This document shows, one piece after another, positions 1 through 6,599 of a stretch of DNA of 19,085 bases. Each line of letters starts with the position of its first letter. Position 1 is the stretch's first letter. The position numbers were made by a program, and so were the translations under genes. The notes beneath the pieces are model-generated. The model was not told the origin of the DNA. It did no database searches and worked only from the letters and a program-made list of their open reading frames with translations. Location: positions 1 to 19,085 of the forward strand of contig CALFLU010000114.1 of assembly GCA_937880125.1 (NCBI GenBank), read 5' to 3'. The stretch is from an uncultured Eubacteriaceae bacterium (GTDB taxonomy: Bacteria; Bacillota; Clostridia; Eubacteriales; UBA1433).

Positions 1-99
1 GCAGCGATCCTTCGCTGCCCGCGTTTGAAGCGCTGCGCGACATCACCTTTTCGCTTGCGCCCGGGCAAACCCTCGGCGTGCTGGGCGTCAACGGCGCGG
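1..99 (+). other. ABC-transporter ATPase fragment, ends at its P-loop
   Basis: Read from base 3, this stretch encodes residues of the form EALRDITFSLAPGQTLGVLG, which is the strand pair and approach to Walker A of an ABC-type ATPase (family knowledge: ALRDISF..PG..LG..G.xGxGKST). The expected GKS/T of the P-loop never appears, because at about bases 81-99 the frame changes into PlsX sequence without breaking. By hand count bases 1-100 are 68% G+C, while bases 101-230 are about 37%, so the fragment does not match its neighbour in composition. Too little is present to name the transporter class. I infer that it does not belong to this locus and is a contig-end misjoin, though a true recombination junction is not excluded. 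Confidence 0.6.
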
Positions 100-230
100 T
101 GATCAAAGCACATGGCAGCAGCGATGCCACGGCAATCAAAAATGCAATTTTTGCGGGGCATGAATATGGGCAAAGCAAAATAATATCGGAAATTTTAGAA
201 AAAGGGATTGAAAAAAGTACGAATATATAA
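81..230 (+). CDS. plsX: Phosphate acyltransferase PlsX, C-terminal end only
   Basis: The frame from about base 81 to the TAA at 228-230 encodes LGVNGAVIKAHGSSDA followed by TAIKNAIFAG and a short Lys/Glu-rich tail. This is the conserved C-terminal segment of PlsX, which makes acyl-phosphate from acyl-ACP as the first step of the PlsX/PlsY route to phospholipid. Only the last 45-50 residues of a protein usually around 330 residues long are present. The rest is replaced upstream by ABC-ATPase-like sequence, so the left boundary given is approximate and marks the likely join. Its position 46 bases before acpP fits the usual Firmicute order plsX-(fab)-acpP-rnc, which supports the identification. 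Confidence 0.8.
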   Translation: MGVNGAVIKAHGSSDATAIKNAIFAGHEYGQSKIISEILEKGIEKSTNI

Positions 231-261
231 TAGAACTATAGTATAAAGATAATATCATTTT

Positions 262-266
262 GGAGG
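262..266 (+). promoter_or_regulatory. Ribosome binding site of acpP
   Basis: GGAGG at 262-266 lies 10 bases before the ATG at 277. It is the strongest Shine-Dalgarno match in the left part of the window and fits the high translation expected for acyl carrier protein. Confidence 0.75.
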
Positions 267-276
267 CAGTACCGAC

Positions 277-501
277 ATGGAGGAAAAAGTGAGAACCATC
301 ATTTCCGAACAGCTGGAAGTGGACAGAGAAACATTGTCGAACAATACATCATTTATTGATGATTTGGGGGCGGATTCCATTGATTTGCTGGAATTGGTTT
401 TGGCGTTTGAAGACGAGTTTGATGTGACTATTGACGAAGAAGACATCAAGAGCATCAAAACGGTGGGTGATATCGTAGAATATATCGAAAACAAAAAATA
501 A
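277..501 (+). CDS. acpP: Acyl carrier protein
   Basis: This 74-residue acidic protein carries growing acyl chains on a 4'-phosphopantetheine arm in type II fatty acid synthesis in the cytoplasm. The attachment site is Ser34 in the motif GADSIDLLELV; most family members have DSL, so Ile35 is a conservative variant. The four-helix layout is recognisable: helix I about 2-13, long helix II from Ser34, and the acidic E-F-D-V-x-I-D-E-E segment at about 44-56. Length matches the family (75-80). The ATG at 277 is preceded by GGAGG. Upstream is plsX, whose product uses acyl-ACP as substrate, and downstream is rnc, an order common in Firmicutes. The hairpin after it suggests that part of the acpP transcript ends before rnc. 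Confidence 0.95.
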   Translation: MEEKVRTIISEQLEVDRETLSNNTSFIDDLGADSIDLLELVLAFEDEFDVTIDEEDIKSIKTVGDIVEYIENKK

Positions 502-556
502 ATATGTTTGGCGTTTATTTGAATGGTATCAGGCAATAAATATGAAACAATTGATA

Positions 557-591
557 AATAAAAGTTCTGAATCGAGGACTTTTATTTTTTT
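557..591 (+). terminator. AT-rich intrinsic terminator between acpP and rnc
   Basis: AATAAAAGT at 557-565 pairs with ACTTTTATT at 578-586. The stem extends inward by a T-G wobble, C-G and T-A, leaving a 6-base loop at 569-574 and a run of T at 585-591. The stem is long (12 pairs) but AT-rich, so termination may be partial. No convincing separate promoter for rnc is visible after it, so read-through into rnc is likely. Confidence 0.55.
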
Positions 592-609
592 CATTAAGAG
601 AGAAGAAAA

Positions 610-1296
610 ATGAAAACATATGAGAAGTTGTATTTGGAAATAGGATATACATTTCATAATCCCGCTTTGCTGAAGGAGGCATTGACGCATTCTTCCTACA
701 GCAATGAGCACGGATTGGATTATGACAATCAAAGGATGGAGTTTTTGGGCGATGCGGTGGTGCAGTTGGGTGTCAGCGAGCTGCTTTATGAAAGGCATCT
801 GGCCATTGATGAAGGCAAACTCAGCCAAATGCGCAGTGCCTTGGTCAATAAAAACATGCTGGCAAAAAAGGCAAGAGAAATGGGGCTGTCTGCATTTATC
901 TATTTGGGAGCCGGTGAAGAGCAAACAGGCGGAAAAGACAAAAAATCCAACCTTGCCGATTGTTTTGAGGCGGTGTTGGGGGCTGTGTATATGGACGGTG
1001 GTTATGATATCGTCCGCAAATTGGTGAGAGAATTGTTTGAAAAAGAGCTGCAAAACATATCGGAAGAGGAAGTTTTTATTAATTATAAATCGATTTTGCA
1101 GGAACATTTGCAAAAACAGCGCCAAAGTGTACCAAAGTATCGTGTAAAAGAAACAATTGGAGCATTTCATGAGCAGACTTTTGTGGTAGAATTATATATC
1201 AACGGAATTTTGGCGGCCACCGCTCAGGCGAGCAGTAAAAAAGAGGCAGAAAAAGCTGCGGCGAAAAGTGCATTGGAAGCGATGAAAATTCTTTAG
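610..1296 (+). CDS. rnc: Ribonuclease III
   Basis: A double-strand-specific endoribonuclease of 228 residues that processes the rRNA precursor and cuts structured mRNAs; it works as a homodimer. The catalytic RNase III domain covers about residues 1-150. The signature QRMEFLGDA holds Glu44 and Asp48, and the second metal-binding pair is Asp117 and Glu120 in LADCFEAVLGAVYMDGG. A double-stranded-RNA-binding domain follows at about 158-226 and ends in the typical KKEAEKAAAKSALEAM helix. Length is normal. The start ATG at 610 follows AGAGAGAAG at 597-605. It lies 28 bases upstream of smc, the usual Firmicute pairing, and is probably co-transcribed with smc and ftsY. Confidence 0.96.
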   Translation: MKTYEKLYLEIGYTFHNPALLKEALTHSSYSNEHGLDYDNQRMEFLGDAVVQLGVSELLYERHLAIDEGKLSQMRSALVNKNMLAKKAREMGLSAFIYLGAGEEQTGGKDKKSNLADCFEAVLGAVYMDGGYDIVRKLVRELFEKELQNISEEEVFINYKSILQEHLQKQRQSVPKYRVKETIGAFHEQTFVVELYINGILAATAQASSKKEAEKAAAKSALEAMKIL

Positions 1297-1324
1297 CAAA
1301 TTTTGAAAAATAAGGACAGACTAC

Positions 1325-4300
1325 ATGTATTTAAAACAAATTGAAATTACCGGATTTAAATCATTTGCAAAACGCACGCAAATCGACTTTACCGGGAACA
1401 TCACGGCGGTGGTGGGGCCTAACGGCAGCGGCAAGAGCAATGTGGCGGATGCAATTAAGTGGGTGCTGGGTGAACAGCGCACACGGTGTTTGCGCGGAGA
1501 AAAAATGGAAGACGTTATCTTTAACGGCACAGTGGAAAAACGCCCTTTAGGCTATGCCCAAGTGAGCTTATTGATAGACAATTCGCAGAGAATCTTGCCT
1601 GTGGATTATGAAGAAGTCAGCGTCACGCGCAGGCTGTATCGATCGGGAGAAAGTCAATATTTTATCAACAAAACCCTGTGCAGGCTAAAGGATATTCAGC
1701 AATTGTTTATGGATACCGGGCTGGGCAAAGAAGGATACTCCATTGTGGGCCAGGGGCAGGTGCAGGATTTGGTTGACGGAAGCCCGCAAAGCCGCAGACT
1801 GCTTTTAGAAGAAGCGGTGGGGATTGTAAAATACAAAACAAAGAAAGCCGAAGCCGAAAGAAAGTTAGAAAATACGCAAAAAAATCTCGACAGAGCGCAA
1901 GATATTATTGCCGAGTTGCAAAAGCGCATCGGCCCGCTGAAGTATCAAATGGAAAAAGCAAAACGATATTTGAGGCTGCGCGATCAGTTAAAAGAACGTG
2001 AGTTGAATATTTTTGCACATAAAATTGAAGAATTTGATGCTGAATACCAAAAATGTGCCGAAGACAAGTTGATTATGGCACAAAACTATAAACAGCTTGA
2101 AGAAAGATTTGCCTCAGCAGAAACCGAGTATCTGTCGCTGAAGGATGTTGTATCCGCCATTGAGCGTCAAATCGATGCATTGAATGCAAAAATATATGAA
2201 GCGCAGGCGCAGCATGAAAGCTTAAAAACCAACAGCGAAGTGGCGAGAATTAAATACGAACAAAACAAGACGAATATTGAGTTGCTGAAGCAGGAAGAAA
2301 CAACGCTGCTACAGCGCATAGAGGAGATAGAGGCCGACAAAACCGATTTTGAAAATCAGCTGGTCGTGCAAGAAGAAGAATATAAAATTCTTCAACAAGA
2401 AATTCAACGCCAAAAGAGCGAAACAGAAAAAAGCCAGGGCCGACAAAATGATTTTGTCAGCAAAGAAGGTGAATATAAAAATATTTTGTATGTGCTTAAA
2501 GAGTGCCAGCAAGATTCGGAAAAATATGCGCAACAATTAAAAGAAGCGCAAGAGATGCAGGAAAAAAACACGCAGCAGCTCAAAGAGCTAACCACTCAAT
2601 TGGCCGCAATGCAACAAAGCTATGAAGGCTTGCGACAGGAGGCAACAGCTGCGACGAAAGCCTATGAAACCTCACAGGTGCAAATCAATGAGACACTGCA
2701 AAGGATGAAAGTATCGCAGTCACAGCTTTCGATGCTCAAGGCAAGCGAAGAAGACATGCAAGGCTATGGCTATGGCGTAAAAAAATTGTTACAGGCAAAG
2801 ACCAAAGGCGCGGAAATGATAAAAGGTATTCACGGTGTGCTCTCTGAGCTTGTGAATATAGACTCAAAATATCTCAAAGCCGTAACAGCGGCCATGGGTG
2901 GCGCTTACCGCTATGTGGTGGTGGAAGATGAAAGCGCGGCGGCTTCATGTATTGCGCTTTTGAATAAAAACAAATGGGGACGTGTGACGTTTATGCCGAT
3001 TTCGGTGATTAAACCTGCCGTTATCAGCAATAGCGAGAAAGAAACGTTGGGAGACGAATATTTGACGATCGCCTCAGAGGTGGTGGACTATGACAGCCGC
3101 TATGAAGGCATCGTTAAAAACATATTGGGCAGAGTTTTAGTCACCGAAGATGTGCAGCAAGCGATCAAGTTGTCAAAAAAGACGAAGCATAGATGGAAAA
3201 TTGTAACGCTCAACGGCGAAGTATTTATGCCCGGGGGCTCCATTATCGGCGGAGAGAGCAAAACCGACAATGTGGCACCGTTGGGGCGAAAGCAACGCAT
3301 CAAAGAACTGACAACCGAAATTGCCGAACTGCAAAAGTCCTATGACCGTGCGGTTGTTGATGGCGCTTATACAAAGGATGCCATTGCAGGCGCACAACAA
3401 AAACTGCAAGGGGCACAGACGGCGCTGAATGAAATCAGCATCGAACAGGGTGCCTGCAAGCGCCAAAACACCTTGTTTGAAGAAACATCGGCAAGGGTTG
3501 AACGGCAACTGAAAGCCTTGCTTGAAAAAAAGCAAGACTACCTGCAAAAAAAAGAAAATATCGAGGCGTTTTTTGAAATTCATTCCGATATAGACGAAAT
3601 CAAAAGCGACTATCAGAGCAATTGGGACAGCTTGAACCAAACAACTATAGAGGCAGTTCGCGTAATGGAAAAAATAAATTACACGAAAGAAAGACTGCGC
3701 CAAAGCGAATCTGATTTGGCAGGCCAACGCAGGATGCAATCTCTCAACGAACAGCGCTACTACGATGCCCGCAAGCTCGAAGAGGAACTGTTAAAAAATA
3801 TGGAAACCTATCGCATGCAAAGTGAAAGCTATGCGTGGCAGCGACAAAGCATGAAAGAAAAATATGACAGCATGCTGCTTGAAAAGGCTGAAAAAAACAG
3901 TGCATATGAACGGGCAAACACTGAGGTGATTGCTTTGAGCAAAGAAAAGAACAGCCTGAGTGATGCCATTCACCATCTTGAACTGCGAATCAACAATGCG
4001 AAAATGAAAATAGATCATTTGAGCGAAAACATTGTTGAGCAATATGAAATAGACATTCGCAATTCGCAATCATACAAAAAACCGATTGAAAACATGGCCT
4101 TTTACACGGCGGAGACCGACGACATCAAAGGAAAAATAAAGTCATTGGGCACCATTCATATCGGGGCACTGGACGAATACAACGAAGTGGTGGAACGACA
4201 CGATTTTTTGACCACGCAAAGAGAAGATTTGTTGAATGCAAAGGCAGATGTTGAAAATGTCATTGCGGATATTGAAAAAAATATGACGGTGCAATTCCAA

Positions 4301-4759
4301 GAACAATTTGCGGTGATTCAAAAAGAATTTCAAATCGCCTTCGCAAAACTGTTCAAGGGTGGTACGGCTTCGTTGAAAATATTGGACGAAGACGATTTGC
4401 TCAATACAGGTATTGATATTTCGGCACAGCCGCCCGGTAAAAAACTCAAAAACATCTCCATGCTATCGGGAGGCGAAAAGACACTGACAGCCATTGCACT
4501 GCTCTTTGCGATTTTAAAGATTAAACCCTCACCTTTTTGTGTGTTTGATGAAATTGACGCTGCATTGGACGAACAAAATGTGGATCATTTTTCTTCTTAT
4601 CTGGACGAGGTTCGCAAGCAAAATCAATTTATCATTATTACGCACAAAAAGCGCACCATGGAAATATGCGACAGTCTCTACGGGGCCAGCATGGGCAGTG
4701 ACGGCACAACAACCGTGGTGTCGTTGCAACTGAAAAACAAAGGAGAAAATCATGTCTGA
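1325..4759 (+). CDS. smc: Chromosome partition protein SMC
   Basis: ATP-dependent condensin subunit (1144 residues) that, with ScpA and ScpB, folds and separates the chromosome. The N-terminal head opens with TGFKSF and carries Walker A GPNGSGKS at 31-38 (Lys37). A Gln/Glu/Lys-rich coiled coil runs from about 165 to 490, then the globular hinge at about 495-650 (KGIHGVLSELV through MPGGSIIGG), then the returning coiled coil to about 930. The C-terminal head has the ABC signature LSGGE at 1047-1051 and Walker B FDEID with Asp1075 and the catalytic Glu1076. It is about 40 residues shorter than B. subtilis SMC; I see no missing domain, so shorter coils are likely. The start is supported by AAGGA at 1312-1316. 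Its end overlaps ftsY by 8 bases. ScpA and ScpB are not in this window. Confidence 0.97.
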   Translation: MYLKQIEITGFKSFAKRTQIDFTGNITAVVGPNGSGKSNVADAIKWVLGEQRTRCLRGEKMEDVIFNGTVEKRPLGYAQVSLLIDNSQRILPVDYEEVSVTRRLYRSGESQYFINKTLCRLKDIQQLFMDTGLGKEGYSIVGQGQVQDLVDGSPQSRRLLLEEAVGIVKYKTKKAEAERKLENTQKNLDRAQDIIAELQKRIGPLKYQMEKAKRYLRLRDQLKERELNIFAHKIEEFDAEYQKCAEDKLIMAQNYKQLEERFASAETEYLSLKDVVSAIERQIDALNAKIYEAQAQHESLKTNSEVARIKYEQNKTNIELLKQEETTLLQRIEEIEADKTDFENQLVVQEEEYKILQQEIQRQKSETEKSQGRQNDFVSKEGEYKNILYVLKECQQDSEKYAQQLKEAQEMQEKNTQQLKELTTQLAAMQQSYEGLRQEATAATKAYETSQVQINETLQRMKVSQSQLSMLKASEEDMQGYGYGVKKLLQAKTKGAEMIKGIHGVLSELVNIDSKYLKAVTAAMGGAYRYVVVEDESAAASCIALLNKNKWGRVTFMPISVIKPAVISNSEKETLGDEYLTIASEVVDYDSRYEGIVKNILGRVLVTEDVQQAIKLSKKTKHRWKIVTLNGEVFMPGGSIIGGESKTDNVAPLGRKQRIKELTTEIAELQKSYDRAVVDGAYTKDAIAGAQQKLQGAQTALNEISIEQGACKRQNTLFEETSARVERQLKALLEKKQDYLQKKENIEAFFEIHSDIDEIKSDYQSNWDSLNQTTIEAVRVMEKINYTKERLRQSESDLAGQRRMQSLNEQRYYDARKLEEELLKNMETYRMQSESYAWQRQSMKEKYDSMLLEKAEKNSAYERANTEVIALSKEKNSLSDAIHHLELRINNAKMKIDHLSENIVEQYEIDIRNSQSYKKPIENMAFYTAETDDIKGKIKSLGTIHIGALDEYNEVVERHDFLTTQREDLLNAKADVENVIADIEKNMTVQFQEQFAVIQKEFQIAFAKLFKGGTASLKILDEDDLLNTGIDISAQPPGKKLKNISMLSGGEKTLTAIALLFAILKIKPSPFCVFDEIDAALDEQNVDHFSSYLDEVRKQNQFIIITHKKRTMEICDSLYGASMGSDGTTTVVSLQLKNKGENHV

Positions 4760-5654
4760 AAATAAATACAAAAGCGCTTTGCGCACGACAAATCTTTCTT
4801 TTTTCAACAAGTTAAAAAATATCATCACCAATTCGGATATTACCGATGAAAGCTACGAAGAAATTATGGAAACGCTGATTTTGTGTGATGTTGGCATGGA
4901 AAACGCCGAAGAAATCACCAATCGGCTTCAACAAAGGGCTCGCGAAGAAAAAGTTTATCGTGCAGACGGTCTGCTGCCGCTGCTCAAAGAAGTGTTGGTG
5001 GATCTTTTGACGGAAAATCTTGCGCAGGAACAAGACATTGACTTGCCCGCCATTGTCATGGCCGTGGGTGTAAACGGAACGGGCAAGACCACGACCATTG
5101 CAAAAATGGCTAACCGCTATGTAAAACAAGGAAAAAATGTGATGCTGGCAGCGGCCGACACCTTTCGCGCGGCGGCGGTGGATCAGCTGAGTATATGGGC
5201 AAAACGAATAAATATCCCCATTGTGAAAAGTGAAATGGGCGCAGATGCGGCGTCCGTTGCCTATGATGCGGCAACCTCGGCGGCGGCCAGGGGTGTAGAT
5301 TTACTCATCGTAGATACGGCGGGCAGATTGCAAAATAAAATCAACTTAATGCAGGAATTGGGCAAAATGTATAATGTGCTTTCAAAAAATAAGCAGGATA
5401 TGAATTTGTATACATTTATCACTGTGGATGCAACCAGCGGGCTCAACGCATTGAGTCAAATCGAAGCCTTTGCAAAAGCCTGCAAGCTCGACGGAATTGT
5501 ACTATCCAAAGTAGACGGAAGCAGCAAAGGCGGCATTATCATTCCCATCATCATGAAACACCGGCTCCCCGTGTGGTTTGTGGGTGTAGGTGAAGGATTA
5601 GACGACTTGCGAAAGTTTGATGCAAGAGAGTATGTAGAGGCAATGTTGGGCTAA
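4752..5654 (+). CDS. ftsY: Signal recognition particle receptor FtsY
   Basis: SRP GTPase of 300 residues that receives ribosome-SRP complexes at the membrane and pairs with Ffh. After a short N-terminal stretch with the helix FFNKLKNII, the N domain covers about 15-95 and the G domain 100-300. G1 is GVNGTGKTT starting at 106 (Lys112), followed by DTFRAAAVDQL, then DTAGR at 188-192, LSKVDG at 251-256 for guanine recognition, and the C-terminal GVGEGLDDLRKFD typical of FtsY rather than Ffh. The long acidic A domain of E. coli FtsY is absent, as is usual in Firmicutes. The ATG lies inside the 3' end of smc, with an AAAGGAG site at 4739-4745 in smc, so translation is probably coupled. ylxM-ffh, which often follow ftsY in Firmicutes, are not next here. 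Confidence 0.96.
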   Translation: MSENKYKSALRTTNLSFFNKLKNIITNSDITDESYEEIMETLILCDVGMENAEEITNRLQQRAREEKVYRADGLLPLLKEVLVDLLTENLAQEQDIDLPAIVMAVGVNGTGKTTTIAKMANRYVKQGKNVMLAAADTFRAAAVDQLSIWAKRINIPIVKSEMGADAASVAYDAATSAAARGVDLLIVDTAGRLQNKINLMQELGKMYNVLSKNKQDMNLYTFITVDATSGLNALSQIEAFAKACKLDGIVLSKVDGSSKGGIIIPIIMKHRLPVWFVGVGEGLDDLRKFDAREYVEAMLG

Positions 5655-5656
5655 AC

Positions 5657-5675
5657 AGCACCCTTTTGGGTGTTT
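5657..5675 (+). terminator. Small hairpin after ftsY, weak terminator candidate
   Basis: CACCC-TTTT-GGGTG with one A-T and one G-T pair at its base gives a 7-pair stem and 4-base loop, directly after the ftsY stop. Only three T follow, so full termination is doubtful. It could attenuate transcription or protect the 3' end of the upstream message. Confidence 0.3.
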
Positions 5676-5703
5676 CAAATAGTAATGAAAAGGAGAAAAA
5701 ACC

Positions 5704-6471
5704 ATGACGAATGAACAAATTGCGCAAAAGGTTTATGAAGCCTACGAAACAGGGCAGCTCGCCGAAGACATTCCCGCTGAACTGCGTGTAAAAACCATGG
5801 AAGAAGCCTATGTCATTCAGCAAATGTGCGTAAAACAAAAATTGGAGAAGCTGGGAGAAAAAATTATCGGGGCAAAAGTGGGCGCCACCAATAAAAACCT
5901 GCTGGCGGCGAACAATTTAGTCTATCCGTTTTTTGCGCCGCTGACCGAACAGGATTTGTTTACAGGCAACTTGTCACTCAGCGAAAAACCGGGGCTTACA
6001 CTGGTGGAACTCGAAATTCTTTTTCGCTTCACCAAAGATATTTCGCCGGAGGCGGACGAAAAAGAAATCATTGAAAACAGCGAAATCACCTTAGCCGTTG
6101 AAGTGCCCACGCGTCGCACCAAATCACCCGGCAGTATCGTGGACACCACATGTGACATAGGGTATGCCGGACATGTGATGTATTTTGACAAGTTTATTCC
6201 GACCTTGAGCCTGGAAGAAATGGCGCAATTTAAAGGTAGAGTCTATTTAAACGACGAAGTCATTGTCCAAGGAGCCAGCACCGATGTCTACGGCAATCCC
6301 ATTAATACGGTTTTGTATGCCAATCAGATGATGAATCAGCTGTATGGCTCTTTTAAAAAGGGTATGATTGTCATGTCAGGCTCTCTTACGGCTCCGCAGC
6401 CGATTCAAAAGGGTTCTTATCGATTGGTCATCGACGGATTGGGCGAAGCGACGTTTGATGTGACGGAATAG
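5704..6471 (+). CDS. 2-keto-4-pentenoate hydratase / fumarylacetoacetase-family protein
   Basis: A 255-residue cytoplasmic protein of the MhpD-like branch of the fumarylacetoacetase superfamily, whose members hydrate or decarboxylate 2-keto-4-enoic acids with a divalent metal. Seen in sequence: IGAKVGATNKN at about 54-64; the metal-ligand pattern ExE at Glu102/Glu104 in VELEILF; a third ligand candidate Glu133 in AVEVPTRR; and the C-terminal GMIVMSGSLTAPQPI with DGLGEATFDV. The segment that often reads VADNAS in relatives is CDIGYAG here, so the substrate may differ from that of MhpD. Length fits the family. The start has AGGAG at 5691-5695. No other aromatic-catabolism gene (extradiol dioxygenase, aldolase, aldehyde dehydrogenase) is near, so the substrate cannot be named. 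It is followed by a strong terminator and probably ends the upstream transcription unit. Confidence 0.8.
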   Translation: MTNEQIAQKVYEAYETGQLAEDIPAELRVKTMEEAYVIQQMCVKQKLEKLGEKIIGAKVGATNKNLLAANNLVYPFFAPLTEQDLFTGNLSLSEKPGLTLVELEILFRFTKDISPEADEKEIIENSEITLAVEVPTRRTKSPGSIVDTTCDIGYAGHVMYFDKFIPTLSLEEMAQFKGRVYLNDEVIVQGASTDVYGNPINTVLYANQMMNQLYGSFKKGMIVMSGSLTAPQPIQKGSYRLVIDGLGEATFDVTE

Positions 6472-6510
6472 GGATTTTTGAACTGTAAAAAATGAAAAAA
6501 GAAACACGGG

Positions 6511-6537
6511 AAACCCGAGAGAAATTCGGGTTTTTTG
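6511..6537 (+). terminator. Intrinsic terminator before the purine operon
   Basis: AAACCCGA at 6511-6518 pairs perfectly with TCGGGTTT at 6526-6533 around a 7-base loop, and the T run continues to 6536. It is a canonical rho-independent terminator that closes the transcription unit ending with the hydratase-family gene and insulates the pur promoter immediately downstream. Confidence 0.85.
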
Positions 6538-6566
6538 TTGCAAAGATGGAAGTTATTCTATACAAT
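6538..6566 (+). promoter_or_regulatory. Sigma-A type promoter of the pur operon
   Basis: TTGCAA at 6538-6543 and TACAAT at 6561-6566 are separated by exactly 17 bases, each one or two bases from the sigma-A consensus. They sit right after a terminator and about 34 bases before the purL ATG. The expected start of transcription near 6573 gives a leader of about 25-30 bases, too short for a purine riboswitch, so control is more likely at the promoter itself. Confidence 0.7.
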
Positions 6567-6571
6567 AGAAT
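6555..6571 (+). promoter_or_regulatory. Perfect palindrome over the pur -10 box, candidate operator
   Basis: ATTCTAT-ACA-ATAGAAT is a perfect 7-base inverted repeat with a 3-base centre that covers the whole -10 element. This is a suitable place for a dimeric repressor. It does not resemble the PurBox bound by Bacillus PurR. AT-rich DNA forms short palindromes fairly often, so the operator role is inference from position and perfection only. Confidence 0.4.
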
Positions 6572-6599
6572 CCATAATAAAGGATAATGGAGTGTAGGC

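Noticed and set aside
1..230. A genuine ABC-PlsX fusion protein
   Set aside because: The ABC part stops before the catalytic P-loop lysine and the PlsX part lacks its active-site regions, so a working fusion is implausible; an assembly join fits better.
208..253. Possible promoter before acpP (TTGAAA at 208-213, TATAAT at 226-231, GATAAT at 248-253)
   Set aside because: The TTGAAA/TATAAT pair has only a 12-base spacer, and the other -10-like boxes have no -35 at 16-18 bases; the AT-rich tail of plsX gives such matches by chance.
6507..6533. Alternative pairing CGGG-AAA-CCCG that could compete with the terminator stem, suggesting attenuation
   Set aside because: The competing stem has only 4 pairs and a 3-base loop, far weaker than the 8-pair terminator, and the pur promoter lies downstream of it, so it could not control purL.
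6573..6599. Purine riboswitch in the pur operon leader
   Set aside because: The predicted leader is under 40 bases, while a guanine-type aptamer needs about 65-70, and no paired-loop pattern is visible.
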